Shown here one piece after another: positions 44,976-53,651 of a stretch of DNA of 64,000 nucleotides. The translations under genes and the position numbers were made by a program. The stretch covers positions 147,292 to 211,291 of the forward strand of contig CAVPUM010000006.1 in the NCBI GenBank assembly GCA_963708855.1, in the 5' to 3' direction. This DNA is from CAIWHR01 sp963708855. Its GTDB lineage: Bacteria > Pseudomonadota > Gammaproteobacteria > Burkholderiales > Casimicrobiaceae. The stretch's first letter is position 1; each line of letters starts with the position of its first letter. Under the pieces are notes generated by a model. That model did no database searches and had not been told where the DNA came from. It saw only the letters and a program-made list of their open reading frames with translations.

Positions 44976-45019
44976 CGGCGGCAGCGGCCCGTGATCACCC
45001 GCTGCCGCCGTTTCGTTTT
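44976..45019 (+). terminator. Terminator/attenuator hairpin between urtA and urtB
   Basis: Twelve-base perfect stem CGGCGGCAGCGG / CCGCTGCCGCCG with an 11-base loop, then TTTCGTTTT. Located 23 bases after the urtA stop and before urtB. Probably makes the binding-protein message more abundant than the permease genes. Confidence 0.8.
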
Positions 45020-45038
45020 CTGGCTTCCGTCACGGACC

Positions 45039-46667
45039 ATGACCGATTCAGCCCGATTCGCTGTTCGCGGCGTCCTCGCCCGGCTGGCCGTGGCGATGCT
45101 CGCGGCCCTCGGCGCGATCGGCGCCGTCGCGATGGCGCCGGATCTCGTCCGCGATCTTGCCTTCGGCGAGAACGACGTGAAGGTGAAGGCCATCGCGGCG
45201 ATCGTGGCAGGCGGCGACAGTGGCGCGCTGCCTCTGCTGCAGGCGCTCGCCGACGGAGAAGTCCAGACCGCCGGCGAGCAGGTACTCCAGGTCAAGGGCG
45301 ACAGCGTGATCGATCTCGCGACGGGCAAGGCGGTCGTGCCGCTGCCGGAGAACCGTGACGACGTCGTCCTCAACAACCGCGTGCGGCGCGAGCTCGCGAC
45401 GGCGATCGCCGCGCTGAAGCTCACCTCGGAGGACTCCGCGACGCGCCTCGCCGCGGCGAAGGAGCTGCAAAGGGGTGCCGACGAAGAGATGCTTCCGGCG
45501 ATCCGGCGCGCGGTCGACCGGGAAACGGATCCCGAGATCCGGAGCCTGCTGGTGTTGAGCAGGGCGACGATCGAGCTTGCCAGCGGGGACAAGGCGACCC
45601 GCATCGGGGCGATCCGCGCGTTGGCGGAGAGCCGCGACGCGAACACCAGGACGCTGTTGCTGCCGCTGCTCGAAAGGAAGGACGCCGAATTCGTCGAAGC
45701 GGACAGCGACGTGCGCGCCGAGGCGGAGCTCAGCTTGCGCGCGATCGAAAGCCGGCTCGAGACCGGAGAAATGGTCAGCCGCGTCTTCAGCGGATTGAGC
45801 CTCGGCAGCATCCTGCTGCTCGCCGCCCTCGGCCTCGCGATCACCTACGGGCTCATGGGCGTGATCAACATGGCGCACGGCGAGCTCATCATGGTCGGCG
45901 CCTACGCGACGTACGTCATCCAGAATCTCTTCCGCAGCTACGCGCCCGGTGCGTTCGACGCCTACCTGATCGCCGCGGTTCCGGTCGCCTTCGCGGCGTC
46001 GGCGGCCACCGGCATCGCGCTCGAGCGCAGCGTGATCCGGTTCCTCTACGGCCGGCCGCTGGAGACATTGCTCGCCACCTGGGGCATCAGCCTGATCCTG
46101 ATCCAGGCGATGCGCACGGTGTTCGGCGCGCAGAACGTGCAGGTCGAGAATCCGGCCTGGATGTCGGGCGGCGTCCACCTGCTGTCGAACGTGGTGCTGC
46201 CGTACAGCCGCATCGCGATCATCGCTTTCGCGGCCGCGGTCGTGGCGCTGGTCTGGCTGCTGCTGGCGCGCACCCGTCTGGGGCTGTTCGTGCGCGGCGT
46301 CACGCAGAACCGGCCGATGGCGAGCGCGCTCGGCGTTCCCACCGGCCGCGTCGACACCTACGCGTTCGGCCTCGGCTCCGGCATCGCGGGACTCGCCGGT
46401 TGCGCGCTGTCGCAGATCGGCAACGTCGGGCCCGACCTCGGGCAGACCTACATCGTGGACTCGTTCATGGTCGTCGTGCTGGGCGGCGTCGGGCAGCTCG
46501 CCGGTACCGTGTACGCGGCGATGGGCCTCGGCATCGCGAACAAGTTCCTCGAAGCGTGGTCGGGCGCGGTGCTGGCGAAGATCGCGCTGCTGGTCTTCAT
46601 CATCGTCTTCATCCAGAAGCGCCCGCAGGGCCTGTTCGCGGTCAAGGGCCGGATGGCGGATGCATGA
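45039..46667 (+). CDS. urtB: UrtB urea ABC transporter permease
   Basis: 542 residues from ATG 45039. N-terminal signal sequence plus an extracytoplasmic helical domain of about 230 residues (LPLLQALADGEVQTAGEQVL, AAKELQRGADEEMLPAIRRA), then a LivH-type permease: GLAITYGLMGVINMAHGELI, ALGVPTGRVDTYAFGLGSGI and VLGGVGQLAGTVYAAMG. The long N-terminal domain is characteristic of UrtB compared with LivH. Its stop falls in the first bases of the diverged repeat copy E. Confidence 0.95.
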   Translation: MTDSARFAVRGVLARLAVAMLAALGAIGAVAMAPDLVRDLAFGENDVKVKAIAAIVAGGDSGALPLLQALADGEVQTAGEQVLQVKGDSVIDLATGKAVVPLPENRDDVVLNNRVRRELATAIAALKLTSEDSATRLAAAKELQRGADEEMLPAIRRAVDRETDPEIRSLLVLSRATIELASGDKATRIGAIRALAESRDANTRTLLLPLLERKDAEFVEADSDVRAEAELSLRAIESRLETGEMVSRVFSGLSLGSILLLAALGLAITYGLMGVINMAHGELIMVGAYATYVIQNLFRSYAPGAFDAYLIAAVPVAFAASAATGIALERSVIRFLYGRPLETLLATWGISLILIQAMRTVFGAQNVQVENPAWMSGGVHLLSNVVLPYSRIAIIAFAAAVVALVWLLLARTRLGLFVRGVTQNRPMASALGVPTGRVDTYAFGLGSGIAGLAGCALSQIGNVGPDLGQTYIVDSFMVVVLGGVGQLAGTVYAAMGLGIANKFLEAWSGAVLAKIALLVFIIVFIQKRPQGLFAVKGRMADA

Positions 46668-46735
46668 GCGCGACCGGGCCAAGCCGCGGGCGCTCGCGCC
46701 CGGCTGGGACGGCACGCAGCGCCGGGAGTGCACCC
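46664..46735 (+). repeat. Diverged copy E of the stop/start repeat (urtB/urtC)
   Basis: Begins ATGAGCGCGACCGGGCC, matching the first 16 bases of the consensus with one extra C. It ends GGGAGTGCACCC followed by GTG 46736, like GAAGGTACTCCT-GTG in copy B. The middle is unrelated and the unit is 72 bases, still in frame. The urtB stop is again supplied by bases 2-4. Weaker than copies A-D. Confidence 0.5.
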
Positions 46736-47863
46736 GTGAACGCGGCGCTGCCCCCCCAGGTGGCCGCAGCGTTGCGGCCCACGCTGGCCGCGCCGGAACG
46801 CGTACTGTTCACGCGCCGCGGCTGGGCGGCATTTGCGCTCGTGGCCGTCGTGCTGCTGGTGCTGGTGCCGGCGCAGAATCTGCTGCTGCCGGCCGATCAT
46901 CCGCTGCACCTGTCCGACCATTTCGTGACGCTCGCCGGCAAGATCATGTGCTACGCGATCGTCGCGCTGGCCATGGACCTCGTCTGGGGCTACGCCGGCA
47001 TTCTCTCGCTGGGCCACGGGCTCTTCTTCGCGCTCGGCGGCTACGCGATGGGGATGTATCTGATGCGCTCGATCGGCCGCGAGGGTGTCTACCAGAGCGA
47101 TCTGCCCGACTTCATGGTGTTCCTGGACTGGAAATCCTATCCCTGGTACTGGAGCTTCACCGACCATTTCTGGTACGCGGCGATGCTCGTCGTGCTGGTT
47201 CCCGGAGTGCTGGCGTTCGTGTTCGGCTACTTCGCGTTCCGGTCGCGGATCAAGGGCGTTTACTTCTCGATCATCACGCAGGCATTGACGTACGCGTTCA
47301 TGCTGCTGTTCTTCCGCAACGACACGGGTTTCGGCGGCAACAACGGCTTCACCGACTTCAAGCGGATCCTCGGCTACCCCATCACGGCGCCGGGGACCCG
47401 CGCGGCGCTGTTCGCGGTCACGGGTGCCGCATTGCTCGGCGCGCTGCTGCTCGGTCGCTTCCTGGTGACCTCGAAGCTCGGCCGCGTGCTGACCGCGATC
47501 CGCGACGCCGAAAGCCGCGTGATGTTCTGCGGCTACAGCCCGCTGCACTACAAGCTCTTCGTCTGGACGCTCTCGGCGATGCTGTGCGGGATCGCCGGCG
47601 CGCTGTACGTGCCGCAGGTCGGCATCATCAATCCGGGCGAAATGTCTCCGGCCAATTCGATCGAGATCGCGATCTGGGCGGCGGTGGGCGGTCGCGGCAC
47701 GTTGCTGGGCCCGATCCTCGGCGCGTTCGTCGTCAACGGCGCGAAGAGCTGGTTCACGCAGGCGTTTCCCGAATACTGGCTGTTCTTCCTCGGCCTGCTC
47801 TTCATCCTGGTGACGCTGCTTCTCCCGCGCGGGGTGATCGGCCTGCTGCGGTGGCGGCGATGA
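46664..47863 (+). CDS. urtC: UrtC urea ABC transporter permease
   Basis: 399 residues from ATG 46664, or 375 from GTG 46736. LivM-type permease with about ten membrane segments; motifs AMDLVWGYAGILSLGHGLFF, GVYFSIITQALTYAFMLLFF, NDTGFGGNNGFTDFKRILGY and the coupling loop ITAIRDAESRVMFCGYSP. The first 24 residues (MSATGPSRGRSRPAGTARSA) are low-complexity and probably repeat-derived, so the GTG may be the functional start. Confidence 0.94.
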   Translation: MSATGPSRGRSRPAGTARSAGSAPVNAALPPQVAAALRPTLAAPERVLFTRRGWAAFALVAVVLLVLVPAQNLLLPADHPLHLSDHFVTLAGKIMCYAIVALAMDLVWGYAGILSLGHGLFFALGGYAMGMYLMRSIGREGVYQSDLPDFMVFLDWKSYPWYWSFTDHFWYAAMLVVLVPGVLAFVFGYFAFRSRIKGVYFSIITQALTYAFMLLFFRNDTGFGGNNGFTDFKRILGYPITAPGTRAALFAVTGAALLGALLLGRFLVTSKLGRVLTAIRDAESRVMFCGYSPLHYKLFVWTLSAMLCGIAGALYVPQVGIINPGEMSPANSIEIAIWAAVGGRGTLLGPILGAFVVNGAKSWFTQAFPEYWLFFLGLLFILVTLLLPRGVIGLLRWRR

Positions 47864-47888
47864 GCGCCGCAGGTGCGGGGCCAAACCG

Positions 47889-48722
47889 ATGACCGCTGCA
47901 GGCGTTCACAGCGTCGACGCGGGTGCCTCCGGCGCGCTCGCCGGAGCCGGCATGCGCGTGGCGACCCACGACGTCGACACGTCGCACGGTCCGATCCTCT
48001 ATCTCGACGGCATCACGGTCAGCTTCGACGGCTTCCGGGCGTTGAACGAGCTTTCGCTCACGATCGACGACGGCGAGCTGCGCTGCATCATCGGCCCCAA
48101 CGGCGCCGGGAAGACGACGATGATGGACGTGATCACCGGGAAGACGCGACCGGACGCCGGCACCGCGTTCTTCGGGCAGACGATCGACCTCACCCAGCTC
48201 ACCGAGGCCGAGATCGCGCACGCGGGCATCGGCCGCAAGTTCCAGAAGCCGACGGTGTTCGAGCAGCATTCGGTGTTCGAGAACCTCGAGCTCGCGATGA
48301 AGGCCGACAAGCGGGTGCGACGAACGCTTCGCGCGCGGCTCGCGTCCGCCGACCTCGACCGGATCGCCGAAACGCTCGCGCTGATCAGGCTCGATGACGC
48401 GGCTGCCCGCCCGGCGGGATTGCTCTCGCACGGTCAGAAGCAGTGGCTCGAGATCGGCATGCTGCTGATGCAGGAGCCCCGGCTGCTGCTGCTGGACGAG
48501 CCGGTGGCCGGGATGACCGACGACGAGACGATGCGCACGGCGGAGCTCTGCATGGCGCTCGCCGGACGGCACTCGGTGGTGGTCGTCGAGCACGACATGG
48601 ACTTCATCGCACGGATCGCGCGCAAGGTCACGGTGCTGCACGAAGGCGGCGTGCTCGCCGAAGGGCCGATGGACGTCGTGCAGGCCGATCCGCGCGTGAT
48701 CGAGGTCTACCTCGGACGATAG
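47889..48722 (+). CDS. urtD: UrtD urea ABC transporter ATPase
   Basis: 277 residues. Walker A GPNGAGKTT at 69-77, Q-loop region GIGRKFQKPTVFEQHSVFEN, ABC signature in the form LSHGQKQWLEIGML, Walker B LLLLDEPVAGMTDDE and H-loop VVEHDMDFIA. LivG-type. The ~35-residue N-terminal tail before the ABC domain is variable. Follows urtC by 25 bases. Confidence 0.96.
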   Translation: MTAAGVHSVDAGASGALAGAGMRVATHDVDTSHGPILYLDGITVSFDGFRALNELSLTIDDGELRCIIGPNGAGKTTMMDVITGKTRPDAGTAFFGQTIDLTQLTEAEIAHAGIGRKFQKPTVFEQHSVFENLELAMKADKRVRRTLRARLASADLDRIAETLALIRLDDAAARPAGLLSHGQKQWLEIGMLLMQEPRLLLLDEPVAGMTDDETMRTAELCMALAGRHSVVVVEHDMDFIARIARKVTVLHEGGVLAEGPMDVVQADPRVIEVYLGR

Positions 48723-48734
48723 GGGAAAGAACCG

Positions 48735-49427
48735 ATGCTGACGGTCTCGGGTCTCAACCAGTACTACGGCGGCAGCCACACGCTGCGCGACATCGCCTTC
48801 GACGTGCCGTCGGGCGCGGTGACGGCCGTGCTCGGGAGGAACGGCGTCGGCAAGTCGACGCTGCTGAAGTGTCTCGCGGGTCTTCTGCCCGTGCGCTCGG
48901 GCGCAATAAGCTTCGACGGCGTCGACGTCACGAAACTTCCACCCCACGCGCGGGCCCGGCTCGGCCTGGGCTACGTGCCGCAGGGCCGCGAGATCTTCCC
49001 GCGGCTCACGGTCGAGGAGAACCTGAAGCTGGGCCTGGCGACGAAGCCTTCGGGCACGCCGGTTCCGCCGCGCATATTCGAGATGTTTCCGGTCCTCGCC
49101 GGCATGCTGCACCGGCGCGGCGGCGATCTGTCCGGCGGGCAGCAGCAGCAGCTCGCGATCGGGCGGGCGCTGGCGATGGGCCCGAAACTGCTCGTGCTCG
49201 ACGAGCCGACCGAAGGCATCCAGCCTTCGATCATCAAGGACATCGAGCGCGCCGTTCGGCGCCTCGCCGCCGAGGGTGAGATGGCGATCCTGCTCGTCGA
49301 GCAATACTACGATTTCGCCCGGTCGCTCGCCGACCGCTACGTCGTGCTCTCCCGCGGCGAAGTCGTGAAGGCCGGAAAGGGCGCCGACATGGATGCCGAC
49401 GGCGTGCGGGCCTGCCTGACCGTCTGA
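48735..49427 (+). CDS. urtE: UrtE urea ABC transporter ATPase
   Basis: 230 residues. LivF-type: Walker A GRNGVGKST at 34-42, LGYVPQGREIFPRLTVEENL, signature LSGGQQQQLAIGRALA, Walker B LLVLDEPTEGIQPSI, H-loop LLVEQYYDFA. Pairs with UrtD to drive uptake. Last urt gene; a 168-base gap with an FNR-type box follows. Confidence 0.97.
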   Translation: MLTVSGLNQYYGGSHTLRDIAFDVPSGAVTAVLGRNGVGKSTLLKCLAGLLPVRSGAISFDGVDVTKLPPHARARLGLGYVPQGREIFPRLTVEENLKLGLATKPSGTPVPPRIFEMFPVLAGMLHRRGGDLSGGQQQQLAIGRALAMGPKLLVLDEPTEGIQPSIIKDIERAVRRLAAEGEMAILLVEQYYDFARSLADRYVVLSRGEVVKAGKGADMDADGVRACLTV

Positions 49428-49511
49428 GCACGCCTGTCGCCGGTCGCGCCCGGGCGTGGTGCGCACCCCGCTGCGGGGAATTGCCTTGGGGCACGGACCC
49501 GCCGCGTCAGG

Positions 49512-49525
49512 TTGATCACGATCAA
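49512..49525 (+). promoter_or_regulatory. Perfect FNR/ANR box upstream of hemN
   Basis: TTGATCACGATCAA is an exact TTGAT-N4-ATCAA palindrome. Its centre (49518.5) is 41.5 bases before a start point near 49560 if GACAAT (49548-49553) is the -10, which is the class II activator geometry. The target hemN is a classic FNR-controlled gene. Confidence 0.85.
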
Positions 49526-49595
49526 GGCGGCCTGTTACGCCGCCGGTGACAATCGCCGTCATTCGCGGGAGTATCACCGCTTATCGGGAGCTGCC

Positions 49596-50993
49596 ATGGC
49601 CACTGCCGCTGCAGCCGACCTCGTCCTCGACACCGTCCTGGTGAAGAAGTACGACGGATTCGGTCCTCGCTACACCTCCTACCCCACCGCCGATCGCTTT
49701 CACTCCGGCGTCACCGCCGAGCGGTACGTCGACGCGCTCCACGCGCGCAACCAGGAGCGGCCGACGGCGCCGCTGTCGCTGTACGTGCACATCCCGTTCT
49801 GCAACACGATCTGCTACTACTGCGCGTGCAACAAGGTGATCACCAAGGACCACGGGCGCAGCGCCAAGTACATCAAATACGTGGGTCGTGAGATCGAGAT
49901 CGTGAGCGGCCTCGTCGAAGGCGGCCCGAAGGTCGAGCAGCTGCACTGGGGGGGCGGCACGCCGACCTTTCTCGCGCGCGACGAGATGTCGACGCTGATG
50001 GGCATGCTGCGCGGCCACTTCGCGTTCGCGCCGGACGCCGAGATCTCGATCGAGGTCGATCCACGCAAGGTCTCCGCCGACACGGTCGTCTTCCTGGGAC
50101 GACTGGGCTTCAACCGGATCTCGGTCGGCATCCAGGACTTCGATCCGGTGGTCCAGCAGGCGGTCAACCGCATCCAGACGGAGGCGGAGACGATGACGGT
50201 GATCGACGCCGCGCGGTCGAACGGCTTCGTCTCGGTCAACGCCGACCTGATCTACGGGCTGCCGCGGCAGACGGTGGCGGGATTCTCCGCCACACTCGAC
50301 AAGGTGATCGCGGCGTCGCCCGACCGCATCGCGCTCTACAGCTATGCGCACGTGCCGCACCTGTTCAAGCCGCAGCGGCGGATCGACGTCGACGCGCTGC
50401 CGGCGCCCGAGACCAAGCTTTCGATCCTCGCGCTCGCGATCGAGAAGCTCGGTGCGGCGGGCTACCTCTACATCGGGATGGATCACTTCGCGAAGCCGGG
50501 CGAAGAGCTCGCCGTCGCGCAGGCGAACAGGAAGCTGCACCGCAACTTCCAGGGTTATTCGACGAAGCCCGACTGCGACATGCTGGCGTTCGGCATCTCG
50601 GCAATCGGCAAGGTCGGAGCTGCGTACGTCGCGAACGTCAAGACGCTCGATGAATACTACGCAAAGCTCGATTCCGGCGTGTTGCCGGTGATGCGGGGCG
50701 TCGAGCTTTCCGCCGATGACCTGATCCGCCGCGACGTCATCCAGAAGCTCATGTGCAATTTCGAGCTGGATTTCGCCGCGCTCGGCACGCAGTACGGCAT
50801 CGCATTCGCCGATTATTTCGCGCCGGACCTGGCTTCGCTTGGCCCCCTCGCGGCCGACGGGCTGGTCGTGCTCACCGACCGCGACCTCAAGGTGACGATG
50901 CGCGGGCGCCTCCTCGTGCGCACGGTCGCGATGCACTTCGACCGGTATCTGCGCGAGGCGCAGCAGAAGGCGCAGTACTCCCGCGTGATCTGA
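49596..50993 (+). CDS. hemN: HemN, oxygen-independent coproporphyrinogen III oxidase
   Basis: 465 residues from ATG 49596 with GGGAG 5 bases upstream. Radical-SAM enzyme of anaerobic haem synthesis: the [4Fe-4S] cysteines are C69, C73, C76 in HIPFCNTICYYCACNK; substrate-binding N-terminal YDGFGPRYTSYPTADRFH; then QLHWGGGTPTFL, FNRISVGIQDFDPVVQQAVN and YIGMDHFAKPGEELAVAQ. Complete. Controlled by the FNR box upstream. Confidence 0.97.
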   Translation: MATAAAADLVLDTVLVKKYDGFGPRYTSYPTADRFHSGVTAERYVDALHARNQERPTAPLSLYVHIPFCNTICYYCACNKVITKDHGRSAKYIKYVGREIEIVSGLVEGGPKVEQLHWGGGTPTFLARDEMSTLMGMLRGHFAFAPDAEISIEVDPRKVSADTVVFLGRLGFNRISVGIQDFDPVVQQAVNRIQTEAETMTVIDAARSNGFVSVNADLIYGLPRQTVAGFSATLDKVIAASPDRIALYSYAHVPHLFKPQRRIDVDALPAPETKLSILALAIEKLGAAGYLYIGMDHFAKPGEELAVAQANRKLHRNFQGYSTKPDCDMLAFGISAIGKVGAAYVANVKTLDEYYAKLDSGVLPVMRGVELSADDLIRRDVIQKLMCNFELDFAALGTQYGIAFADYFAPDLASLGPLAADGLVVLTDRDLKVTMRGRLLVRTVAMHFDRYLREAQQKAQYSRVI

Positions 50994-51007
50994 CCCGGCG
51001 GCTCGCG

Positions 51008-51772
51008 TCAGCCGGTGCCGGCGCGCAGCGGTCGGAACACGGCGGCGCCCGCCGCGGCGGCGGCAAGATGCTTCAGCGCGTGGCCGGCGAGCGCACCGCG
51101 CGTTGCCTCCCAGATGGCGTGGTCCGCGGCCTCGAAGAGCTTGGCGAGCGTGTACCCGGCGATGATCCACCACCAGGGAAACGGATCGTCGCCCCGGCGC
51201 GTCGCCAGCAACAGTGCGAGCAGCGCCGCAATGCCGCCGAACTGGAGCGTGAGGTAGAGCGAAAGGTCGCCGGCTAGACGCCAATGGGCAATGCTTGCGA
51301 TTCCGAGCAGGACGAGAACGACGAGGCTCGCCTGCGCCGCGCTCGGCCCGATGCGCTGCGCGATAGCGGTGCCCAGCATGCCCGCGAAGACCAGCGTCAT
51401 CGCCAACCGGTCCCAGGCGAGCGTGGCGTCGTTCGGGTTCAGGTGGTACCACGCCGAGCCCGCGCCGGTGCCAAGAAAGCCGAGCGCCAGGCACCACAGC
51501 CCAGCTTCGGTGGCAACGGAGAATCGAAGGCGGCGGCGGGATGCAAGCCGTGCGATCCCGACGAGTCCCACCAGCACGAACGCAAGATTGGACAGGACGT
51601 CGGCCGCGCGCGGAATGCCGAGCCACGACCGCTGGTCGGCGAACCGGTGGTACCCCTGCTCCTGCGGGATCGACGGCATCAGGGTCCACGCCACGAGCGC
51701 CGAGGCGAGAGCACCGAGGCAGGCCCGCTCGGGGCGGGACAGCCGACGCCACCGCAGGAGGAGCTCGTGCAT
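51008..51772 (-). CDS. Ceramidase-like (CREST superfamily) integral membrane protein
   Basis: 254 residues from ATG 51772; the frame opens further upstream at 51865 without a better start. Seven or so hydrophobic segments. The order of polar residues resembles alkaline ceramidase-type hydrolases: GYHRFADQRSWLGIPRAADV, LSNLAFVLVGLVGI, GSAWYHLNPNDATLAWDR (His and Asp pairs) and late histidines in AADHAIWEATRG and GHALKHL. Substrate in a bacterium without sphingolipids is unknown. Convergent with hemN (14 bases apart). Confidence 0.7.
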   Translation of the reverse strand: MHELLLRWRRLSRPERACLGALASALVAWTLMPSIPQEQGYHRFADQRSWLGIPRAADVLSNLAFVLVGLVGIARLASRRRLRFSVATEAGLWCLALGFLGTGAGSAWYHLNPNDATLAWDRLAMTLVFAGMLGTAIAQRIGPSAAQASLVVLVLLGIASIAHWRLAGDLSLYLTLQFGGIAALLALLLATRRGDDPFPWWWIIAGYTLAKLFEAADHAIWEATRGALAGHALKHLAAAAAGAAVFRPLRAGTG

Positions 51773-51806
51773 CGGCGTCTCCCGGATCGGACCAACGGGC
51801 CGCGCC

Positions 51807-53039
51807 CTATGCAGCCGCCGCGGCTGGCTCCGCATCGAGCCAACGCCGGATCCGCCGGTACACATCCGGCCGGCCGAGCAGATCCAGGTGACCGCAGTCG
51901 TGGGCGATCCACTGGCGGGATCGCGGAATGTTCAGCGCAAGATCCGGATTGTCGTGCCGGCCGAGCGCGCTGGCGAGCGGGACGAGCCCGTCACCCGGCA
52001 GCGGCTGCGCGCGTCCACGCGGCTTGTCGCCCCTTGTCGCGCCGATGGCAAAACAGCGGACCCCTTCGGGCAGCGGCACGAAGCGCCGCCGGTCGCCGCG
52101 CGCGAAGCGGTCGCGCCCGTGCCAGTCCTCGTCGGCGAGGCTCCCGTAGCGCAGGTCGGTGATGCCCGCGCTGCGTATCTTCCCCAGCCGCGCGAAAGGC
52201 GCAGTGTACGGACTGATCTCGAGCAGCGTGTCGATCCAGTTGCCGCCGCGCTCCATCGGCGCGCCGTGATGCGGCGTGCCGAGAAACACCATCGTATCGA
52301 GATAGCGCGGCCAGGCGAGGGAAGCGCGGTTGCCGTAGTGGCAGGCGCTGCGCGCCACGAGCCCGCCCATGCTGTGGGTGACGAGCGCGAATGCTTCCAC
52401 CGGCACCGGCCAATGCGCCAGCAGCGCCTCCAGCGCCACGGCCAGTTCCTTGCCGTTGGTCGAGATGTGCAGCCCCGTGTTGTAGTGCAGGTACACGGGC
52501 GTGTAACCGAGGTCGCGCGCGAGCGCGGCGCCGTGGTCGTGGACACGGCGGTTCCATTGCAGATCGTTGAGGCACAGGCCATGCGCGAGCACCAGCAGCT
52601 TGCCCGTGCATGCGGGGATGGCCGCGGCCAGCGCCTCGCGCCCCAACGCCAACGCCTTGCCGTTGCGACGAAAGCCGAGCGAAATCGCCAGCGGATTGCC
52701 GGTCTCGGCCAGGTGGTCGCCCAGCACGCCATTCAGTGCGGCGACGATCGCTTCACGCGCGGGGGACGGCTCGACGTGTCCGAGGAGCGGAGCGAGGCGC
52801 CCCAGAACGGCGTCGATGCTGCCGCCCACGAGCCGGGTCACGCCGTGTACGGTGCGGTAGACCAGTCCCGTGATGCCGCGCATGCGGCCTGCCGGCAGTC
52901 TTGCCACGAGGCCGGGGGCGCGGATGACGTTGTGGTGCATCGCCTCGACGAGATCGGCGAGACCGCGGGTGGCGTCGATGGCGAGGCGGCTGGCGCCGCG
53001 CAGGTCGGAGAGGTGGTTGCGGTGCTTCGCGGTCGTCAC
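51807..53039 (-). CDS. Alpha/beta hydrolase (lipase/esterase-like)
   Basis: 410 residues from GTG 53039, which overlaps the hemerythrin gene stop (GTGA). N-terminal 130 residues are helical and variable; then a hydrolase fold with LVLAHGLCLNDLQWNR, nucleophile elbow VTHSMGGLVARSA (Ser in HSMGG), GTPHHGAPMERGGNWIDT, an acid in LPGDGLVP and a likely catalytic His in HDCGHLDLL. No signal peptide. Substrate unknown. Co-translation with the hemerythrin protein suggests a linked role. Confidence 0.85.
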   Translation of the reverse strand: MTTAKHRNHLSDLRGASRLAIDATRGLADLVEAMHHNVIRAPGLVARLPAGRMRGITGLVYRTVHGVTRLVGGSIDAVLGRLAPLLGHVEPSPAREAIVAALNGVLGDHLAETGNPLAISLGFRRNGKALALGREALAAAIPACTGKLLVLAHGLCLNDLQWNRRVHDHGAALARDLGYTPVYLHYNTGLHISTNGKELAVALEALLAHWPVPVEAFALVTHSMGGLVARSACHYGNRASLAWPRYLDTMVFLGTPHHGAPMERGGNWIDTLLEISPYTAPFARLGKIRSAGITDLRYGSLADEDWHGRDRFARGDRRRFVPLPEGVRCFAIGATRGDKPRGRAQPLPGDGLVPLASALGRHDNPDLALNIPRSRQWIAHDCGHLDLLGRPDVYRRIRRWLDAEPAAAAA

Positions 53040-53611
53040 GGACGCGGGGGCCGCATCGGCGTCAGGCCCCGCGCGGGCGCCGCCGGATCGATGCCGCGGC
53101 GCGCGGCCATCTCGCTGCCGATCGCGGCGAGGATCGTCGCGTCGAAGCTGCGGGCGGCGAGCGGGATCAGCTCGCGTTCCTCCCGTGCAATGTGCGCGGC
53201 GTAGGCGGCGCGGACATCGGCCACCTCTTTCGGCGACAGGTTCGCGCGCGCGCCGGCGGCGATGCCGGCCAGGCGCGGCCGCAGATGGCGCCATTGCGCG
53301 GCGAGTGCGGCATGCTCGCGCTCGAGGTCGGCGACCAGCACGTCGGCGCGGCCCGGTACCGCGTCGCGCAGTCGGGGAAAGACGCTTGCCTCCTCGTCGG
53401 CGTGGTGGTTGGGGGCCGCCGTGTCGAAGTACTTGAGAATGGCGCGCGCGGCGGCGCGGGCATCGACGTCGCAGCCGTGCTCGGGCAGGTGCCGCTGCAG
53501 TCGCTCGAGCGTGGCGAGTTGGCGCTCGATGCGGCCGTGGCACGCTGCGAGCATGCCGAGCGGGTCGTCGAAGCTCGGCGCGGTGGCGTCGGAGAAGAGG
53601 TCGGTGGTCAT
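53036..53611 (-). CDS. Hemerythrin HHE-domain protein
   Basis: 191 residues. Four-helix hemerythrin pattern with metal-ligand spacing: LAACHGRIERQLATLERL, PNHHADEEASVFPRLRD (HxxxE), EREHAALAAQWRHL, and AAHIAREERELIPLAARS (HxxxE). Probably binds a di-iron centre and O2 or senses/repairs iron damage. Starts 40 bases after the SirB2-like stop and overlaps the hydrolase start. Substrate or partner not known. Confidence 0.85.
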   Translation of the reverse strand: MTTDLFSDATAPSFDDPLGMLAACHGRIERQLATLERLQRHLPEHGCDVDARAAARAILKYFDTAAPNHHADEEASVFPRLRDAVPGRADVLVADLEREHAALAAQWRHLRPRLAGIAAGARANLSPKEVADVRAAYAAHIAREERELIPLAARSFDATILAAIGSEMAARRGIDPAAPARGLTPMRPPRP

Positions 53612-53651
53612 GTGGGCTGCGCCGTCGGGGACGGCGGAGCGGATGCTGCGA

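Noticed and set aside
47861..47891. Possible further copy of the 60-base repeat between urtC and urtD (ATGAGCGCCGCAGG...)
   Set aside because: Only the first 8 bases match and the length is about 30; more likely chance at an ATGA overlap.
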